Made by a program: the position numbers and the translations under genes. The notes under the pieces are model-generated. The model saw only the letters and a list, made by a program, of their open reading frames with translations. It was not told where the DNA came from and did not search any database. 64,000 nucleotides of DNA from Argentina anserina (Eukaryota > Streptophyta > Magnoliopsida > Rosales > Rosaceae), in contig NC_065872.1 in assembly GCF_933775445.1 (NCBI RefSeq), positions 9,300,001 through 9,364,000 on the forward strand. The letters run 5' to 3'. Positions 58,592-64,000 of the stretch are shown here, one piece after another. The stretch's first letter is position 1. Every line of letters starts with the position of its first letter.

Positions 58592-60106
58592 ATGGATACC
58601 TTGTTTAGGCTAGTCACTCTTCAACAACAACAGCAGCAACAACAATCTGAACAATCTTTCAATTCATCCACCAGAACCACCACCACCACTTCCAGCAGCT
58701 CCAGATCCTTCACTCACCACCCGCAGCACAACCATCACTACCCCCAACAAGACGACGTCGAAGAATGCTTCAACTTTTTCATGGATGAAGAAGACTTCTC
58801 CTCTTCTTCTTCTAAGGCTCACTACTACCCCACCCCACCAACTCCGACCCCGCCTCCTCCGCTTACCACCACCACTCCCACTCATACCGATTTCTCCTTC
58901 TCTCCCGCCCACGACCTTCTCAACTTCGAATTCTCCTCCCCTAAGTGGGCCCCTGACCTCCTCTTAGAAACCGCCCGGGCCATTGCTGACAAGAACAGCG
59001 CAAGAGTTCAACAGCTCATGTGGATGCTCAACGAGCTTGGCTCTCCTTACGGCGACACCGATCAAAAGCTCGCCTCCTACTTCCTCCAGGCCCTCTTCAG
59101 CCGCATGACCGAATCCGGAGACCGCTGCTACCGCACCCTAGTCTCTGCCTCGGAGAAAACATGTTCTTTTGAATCCACCAGAAAAATGGTCTTGAAATTT
59201 CAGGAGGTGAGTCCATGGACTACATTCGGTCACGTCGCTTGTAATGGTGCAATTATGGAAGCCTTCGACGGTGAGGCCAAGCTTCACATAGTCGACATCA
59301 GCAACACTTACTGCACGCAGTGGCCGACTCTACTGGAGGCGCTCGCGACCCGAACCGATGAGACCCCGCATCTACGTCTCACCAGTATCGTCCTCAGCAG
59401 AGCTGGGGACGGCTCCGCTGGCGTTGGCGCCACGCAAAAAGTAATGAAGGAAATTGGCGCCAGAATGGAGAAATTCGCGCGCTTAATGGGAGTGCCGTTC
59501 AAGTTCAATGCCATCCAGCATTCTGGTGACCTAGCGGAGCTCAACTTGGCAGATTTGGATGTCAGGGACGATGAGGCCTTGGCCATAAACTGCGTTGGAT
59601 CGTTACATTCAATCGTGGCCGTCGGAAACCGCCGTGATTATTTGATCTCCGCTTTTCGGAGTTTAAAGCCGAGGATCATAACTGTTGTGGAAGAAGAGGC
59701 TGACCTAGACGTCGGAGTTGACGGGTTTGACTTCGTGCAAGGGTTTCAGGAATGCTTGAGGTGGTTTAGGGTTTACTTCGAGGCTCTAGACGAGAGCTTC
59801 GCTCGGACTAGTAATGAGAGGTTGATGCTCGAGCGCGCGGCCGGCCGAGCCGTCGTAGACTTGGTGGCCTGTGCCCTGCCGGACTCCGTCGAAAGGCGTG
59901 AGTCAGCCACGCGCTGGTCAAGACGTATGCATGGGGCCGGGTTCAGTCCAATTTCATTTAGTGATGAGGTGTGCGATGACGTACGGGCCTTGTTGAGGAG
60001 GTACAAGGAAGGGTGGTCAATGACGCAGTGTGGTGACTCCGTCGCCGGAATATTCTTGTCGTGGAAGGACCAGCCGGTGGTTTGGGCAAGCGCTTGGAGG
60101 CCTTAA
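58592..60106 (+). CDS. SHR: GRAS transcription factor SHORT-ROOT
   Basis: A single intronless frame of 504 aa. The start [14 protein letters not shown] followed by Gln/His, Ser/Thr and Pro-rich runs is the typical SHR N-terminus. The GRAS domain fills residues 120-504: first Leu heptad ([17 protein letters not shown]), VHIID-like [20 protein letters not shown] (231 onward), second Leu heptad, PFYRE-type and the final SAW motif ([19 protein letters not shown]). SHR is made in the stele, moves one cell layer outward, binds SCARECROW and sets endodermis identity and ground-tissue divisions. The NTYCTQWPT stretch corresponds to a region known to matter for movement. A five-codon uORF sits directly upstream. 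The low-complexity N-terminus varies between species and fits expected length. Confidence 0.96.
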   Translation: MDTLFRLVTLQQQQQQQQSEQSFNSSTRTTTTTSSSSRSFTHHPQHNHHYPQQDDVEECFNFFMDEEDFSSSSSKAHYYPTPPTPTPPPPLTTTTPTHTDFSFSPAHDLLNFEFSSPKWAPDLLLETARAIADKNSARVQQLMWMLNELGSPYGDTDQKLASYFLQALFSRMTESGDRCYRTLVSASEKTCSFESTRKMVLKFQEVSPWTTFGHVACNGAIMEAFDGEAKLHIVDISNTYCTQWPTLLEALATRTDETPHLRLTSIVLSRAGDGSAGVGATQKVMKEIGARMEKFARLMGVPFKFNAIQHSGDLAELNLADLDVRDDEALAINCVGSLHSIVAVGNRRDYLISAFRSLKPRIITVVEEEADLDVGVDGFDFVQGFQECLRWFRVYFEALDESFARTSNERLMLERAAGRAVVDLVACALPDSVERRESATRWSRRMHGAGFSPISFSDEVCDDVRALLRRYKEGWSMTQCGDSVAGIFLSWKDQPVVWASAWRP

Positions 60107-63100
60107 TGACGGTCGGAGCGGTGAAAATATTCACATAGGGTAATTCATGCGTGCGATAGCTTTTTGTTGGCACGTGCATAAAAATGGTGCTTGTGGGTGG
60201 TTGTGAGGTATTGTGGTGTTTGAAAGAAGAAAGGAGGGAGAGTACGGAATATTTTGCTTTGGTTTGGATAGAATTTTTAAGTAAATCAATGCCAATTAAT
60301 TGGGAATTGCCATCATTACCTTGTCAATTGTTGGTAATTATTTGCATGTGATTGATTTTGCTATTTTTATAAGATTCAAATAGGCTGTTGTTTTGGTTTT
60401 TGATCGATCATTCTATATTTCTATACGCAAAAAATTTATGTTCTAAAATTTCTCATTTTTTCACCAACGAAAAACTTTTCATTACAAGTCCTACATCCAT
60501 GGCTACCATTCCCGTGTTTCAGGTCAAATGTTGACCGGAGTCGGCGAGCTTCATATTGTCTCTATGCTTAACAAACAATGTCCCCTTGCTTAATCCACAA
60601 TTAGTCTATTAGGGCTAAGCACTTTGCTTATGTAATTATTAAAATGAGAACAATTTTTTTCTGTTTTTCGTCCGACGAGTGGGACAGGAAATTGAGATGT
60701 GGTGGTTTGATATTTGGTGTGTTCAAATCAGGATGATATCAGCTAAAAATTACAGGTATGAAGAACTAATTAAAAAAGTTAGCATCATTATACTTAATTT
60801 GAAGCGTGTTTAGTTAAAGAATGGGCTTAAACCCTTAAACTAGAAAAAGGTCGTTATCTAAATTTTGGTGCCAAAGAATCTTAGGACGGCAATGGAGTCG
60901 GGTTTGCGTTCGGGAATCTCTCAAATAAAAAGGTGTTTGGTCACTAGCGGCGTACACACATTTGTAAAATAGGGTTTTAGTGGCCAGCATGCTCTGGGTT
61001 TTGGATACTTAGTCTGATATGGTCCTATTCAAATTTTCCTTTCTAAAAAGGCTTATCGAACACTTACAATTTCTTCTGTGATGTGCCCCCCACCCACCAA
61101 AGCCACTACCACCACCACCAGCTCCATCAAAATCAAAACACTTTATAGTAAAAAGGAAATACAAAATCAATAATAATGTGAAAATTATTAAAGAAAAAAA
61201 AAGTGGGAACTTCTTTTAACGAGCTTTGCGGCCTTTGCGTCCTATCTTAATCCTTTTGATAAGACTTGCCCCCCTCCCTTACACTTTCTCCATTCTGGAA
61301 ATGTAGAAAGAATTATTGAGAGTCAGTGTTTTTCTGAGTTTGGTGTTTTTATAGAGTAGTGCTTTGATATGCTTGATGGCCCATGCTCTTCTTTTGGTTA
61401 AAGGGTTTATACTATGCGTGTGTATATATGGTTTCCATCTTCTCTTTGTTTGTTTGCTTTCACACCAAAAAAAAAATCTTCTCTTTGCTTTTTATTTTTA
61501 TGATCACATCACCAATGGCTAGCTGGTTGCTTTTTTTTTTTCCTTCTTCATCAGTTGGACCAGGTTCAACTTGCAGAGATTATAAGCAAAACCCTTCAAA
61601 GCTCTCTTAGCCAATAGTTCATGGATAACGTACGATGATGCGTGCCCTGTGCGTTTGTGCTTGTAGGAGAAAAGAAAATAAATAAAAACAAAAGTTTGAT
61701 GCAACTGAGGAAAGATCAGGTTAGTATGAAATGCTGTAGACTTTAGTTATATAGGCCGAGAGAAGCACTCATGTGAGCAGCCTAACTTCAGTGGGTGGCG
61801 GATCTTGAAACTAATTTCTGGAGGGCTAAAATCTCTAGAAGGGCTAATTTAGTATAATATATGGAACTAAATACTAAATATTACACAATTATACCATATT
61901 TAAAAGAAAATTATACCATAATAATATACAATTAAATCATAATTATAGCAATCATACTATAATTTTATGCAATTATACCAAAACGATCAACAAATATATT
62001 GGATGGAGATTTTTCTTGCAAGGGAGTGTACATTTGAGTTGATGTTAAAGAGAGGTGATTTGCCAAATTTGGGATGAAAGATAAATACTGGCGATTTAGG
62101 GTTTAGGCTCTAGAGGAATAGGATTCCTTGTACAATTTGGCCCGGTTTGTTTAAATGGAATATGAGAAAATGAAAATGATTTGATTTCCTTTTCGAGCTG
62201 ATATAGAAATGGAAAATGTTTTGTTAATTCATATAAGTGTTTGGTATATATCATAAATTAATATAGGAAATCAACTTTTCATTCCTATTGTAGTGTTTGG
62301 TAAGCTCATTAGAATGGAATATATATTGTAATTTCATATTACACCCTTTTACAATTTAAACTATACATCAAATTGTAAAACACAAGAATTTGCCAGTAGT
62401 GCGAAGCATTATACATAGCTTATTGAAGGTATATCTATCCATTCTAAGGTTCTCAAAACAAGCTAGATCATTAGAATATATAAGTCGCCTAAGATTGTCA
62501 TCTCGTATACCATTTCTATTAGCCTCTGGTTCATTCTTCAACAAATATTTTCTATAATGTCGTTAGAGACATCATACACATAATATTAAAAATATTGATC
62601 ATGAATGACAATGCAAGCATAATTTTTTCACTTATTTGCAAAAGTCTACGGGCCATGCTTCAAAGTTAGAAAGCATAGATGTAAATAAATATGAAATTGT
62701 AATACATAAATCAAAATTTTAAGAAGCATATACACCAATACGTATGGTAGATATATATATTTAGAAAGCAATTCAGATTACAATTTCAATAGATCAATCA
62801 ATCTTTAACAAAAATCTGGAATCTTGTTTGTTGGATTCATAATACAGGCAATTCATATTGATAGAAACCTAAGAATTTAACTAAATCATACGACTTTTTA
62901 GAAACCCAACAAAATTGATCTATAGGTTATGGCAAACACATGTATATATAGAATCAATCTTTAACAAAAAAAACTTGAATCTTGTTTGCTTTCTAAAGAA
63001 GATAATTGTATTGTTTTAGTATTATCTTCTTCTTTCAATAGCAGAAGAAAAAGGAATTCAAAGACAAATCATAAAAAAGAAAATCAAAAGAAGGTTACCT

Positions 63101-64000
63101 TTAGCAGCAAATTGAAGACCTAGTTTGTCGATGTTGAAGGCTGTAGAGAGAGAAGTTTTTAGCGATCTGTATATACTCATCCAATAGCGGGAACTACAAA
63201 CCCAAAAATAATGGTTGAGCGAGATAATTTTTTTTTAGGGATACTTTATGTAATTTTGTCTTTCACGGTGGGAAATGGAATTAAAATATCACTCCTAACT
63301 AAGGAATTCAATCAGGCTTTATGATGGAATTTCATTCCAATTAGATCATGTTTTTTTATTTCCTTTCCGGTCTCAATTTACAACCAAACACCACATCGGA
63401 ATGGAAAACTAAATTATTTCCCATTCCATATCAAGATTTCCTGCATTCCAAAAGGGGCATTGGTGTGTATATGGTTGACTTTATCGATGGAATTTAGTTC
63501 CAGAGACAACAAAAACTTAAATAAATTTGATCACTGTAATTATTGTATTTCTTGATACTTAAACTAAGGAAACTTATTCTTAAAAAAAAAAAAAAAAACT
63601 AGGGTAGCTTGGTTACTCGAGCTCATGCCCTGGCCTGTCGTGAGAAATTAAAACTCACCGAAATAACCAGATCGAGATCCAAAAAAGAGTTTCAGAGTTT
63701 TAGAAATATAATTTGTCAATATCAATCAGAAATATACAAGGGGCAATATAGTAGCTTTTCGTTATGAATTGCCCATAAAGCTGGTTTAGTATTTGATACC
63801 ATCATTCATGACTGGGACTGCATTATCGTCGTTGGTTGTACTACAAGGAAATGGGGACTCAACCCTCAGACATAACAATATTGACATATGGCCGGTGATC
63901 GTCCTTGGTCCTTACTGACCGGCCTAACTATGCTGGGGTATCTTATTATTAGACCCAAATAATGCGAGTGCTTAATTAGGTTCATATATAGGCCACAGGT
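60107..64000. other. Intergenic 3' of SHORT-ROOT, no gene seen
   Basis: About 3.9 kb to the right edge. It holds the SHR 3' UTR and AT-rich DNA. Frames at 61383-61610 and 61519-61704 match no family. At 61840-61985 the words ACCATA and AATTATACCA recur. A candidate decayed TIR element lies at 62140-63465. Confidence 0.4.
62140..63465. repeat. Candidate decayed TIR element
   Basis: The left end has GGCCCGGTTTGTTTAAATGG then AATATGAGAAAA; the right end has TTTCCTGCATTCCAAAAGGGGC. Read inverted, the right resembles the left only loosely (TGGAAT..GAAA, and GAAATGGAAAA against CATTTCC words). It recalls Tourist-like ends, but no target duplication was found. Confidence 0.3.

Noticed and set aside
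58664..58912. Minus-strand Gly/Arg-rich frame opposite the SHR N-terminus
   Set aside because: Shadow of the Pro/Thr/Ser repeats of the real gene.

Overview
The window is nuclear DNA from a dicot plant. Its genes have many short exons with GT-AG introns, the intergenic DNA is AT-rich, and plant-only families are present (SHORT-ROOT GRAS, RPW8, NPH3-type BTB, plant type IIB Ca2+-ATPase, CYP65/PUB49). The species cannot be read from the sequence; a woody or herbaceous rosid would fit, but that is only an impression.

Gene order: 3' part of a D-type cyclin (+, cut by the left edge); an RPW8-domain protein whose second half is a degenerate HMA domain (-); an ACA1/ACA2-type autoinhibited Ca2+-ATPase (-, 7 exons); a mitochondrial porin VDAC (+, 6 exons); ribosomal protein L26 (-, intronless); a BTB/NPH3-like protein (+, 4 exons); a plastid-type APS kinase (+, 7 exons); an unrecognised 212-aa coiled-coil protein (-, 4 exons) that shares a 622-bp divergent promoter with CYP65, a U-box/cyclophilin protein (+, 11 exons); and an intronless SHORT-ROOT gene (+). 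Exon borders were worked out by hand from splice sites, reading phase and remembered family sequences. The total lengths (1015, 276, 146, 494, 282, 592 and 504 aa) fit the families. These are unrelated housekeeping, signalling and developmental genes, not a pathway cluster.

The left half is rich in transposons. From left to right: a decayed repeat region (about 5.5-6.66 kb and 9.09-11.6 kb) split by a 2.4-kb PIF/Harbinger-like element (TSD TTA) that itself holds two nested MITEs; a 734-bp hAT element (8-bp TSD); a 2.6-kb PIF/Harbinger-like element (TSD TAA, perfect 11-bp TIR) carrying eleven nearly identical 145-bp tandem repeats; a 566-bp hAT element; a 2.26-kb hAT element (perfect 8-bp TSD) carrying fragments of two host genes, proteasome RPN11 and an At3g27390-like membrane protein; another 2-kb TTA-flanked element with exon-like pieces; a palindromic 0.5-kb foldback element; and one young but dead Ty1/copia retrotransposon with 225-bp LTRs and a 5-bp TSD. 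The right half (39-64 kb) has far fewer elements.

Most worth a second look: the RPW8-HMA fusion, whose HMA domain lacks the metal-binding cysteines, as in the integrated HMA decoys of some immune receptors; the gene-capturing hAT element; and the 145-bp array inside a DNA transposon.
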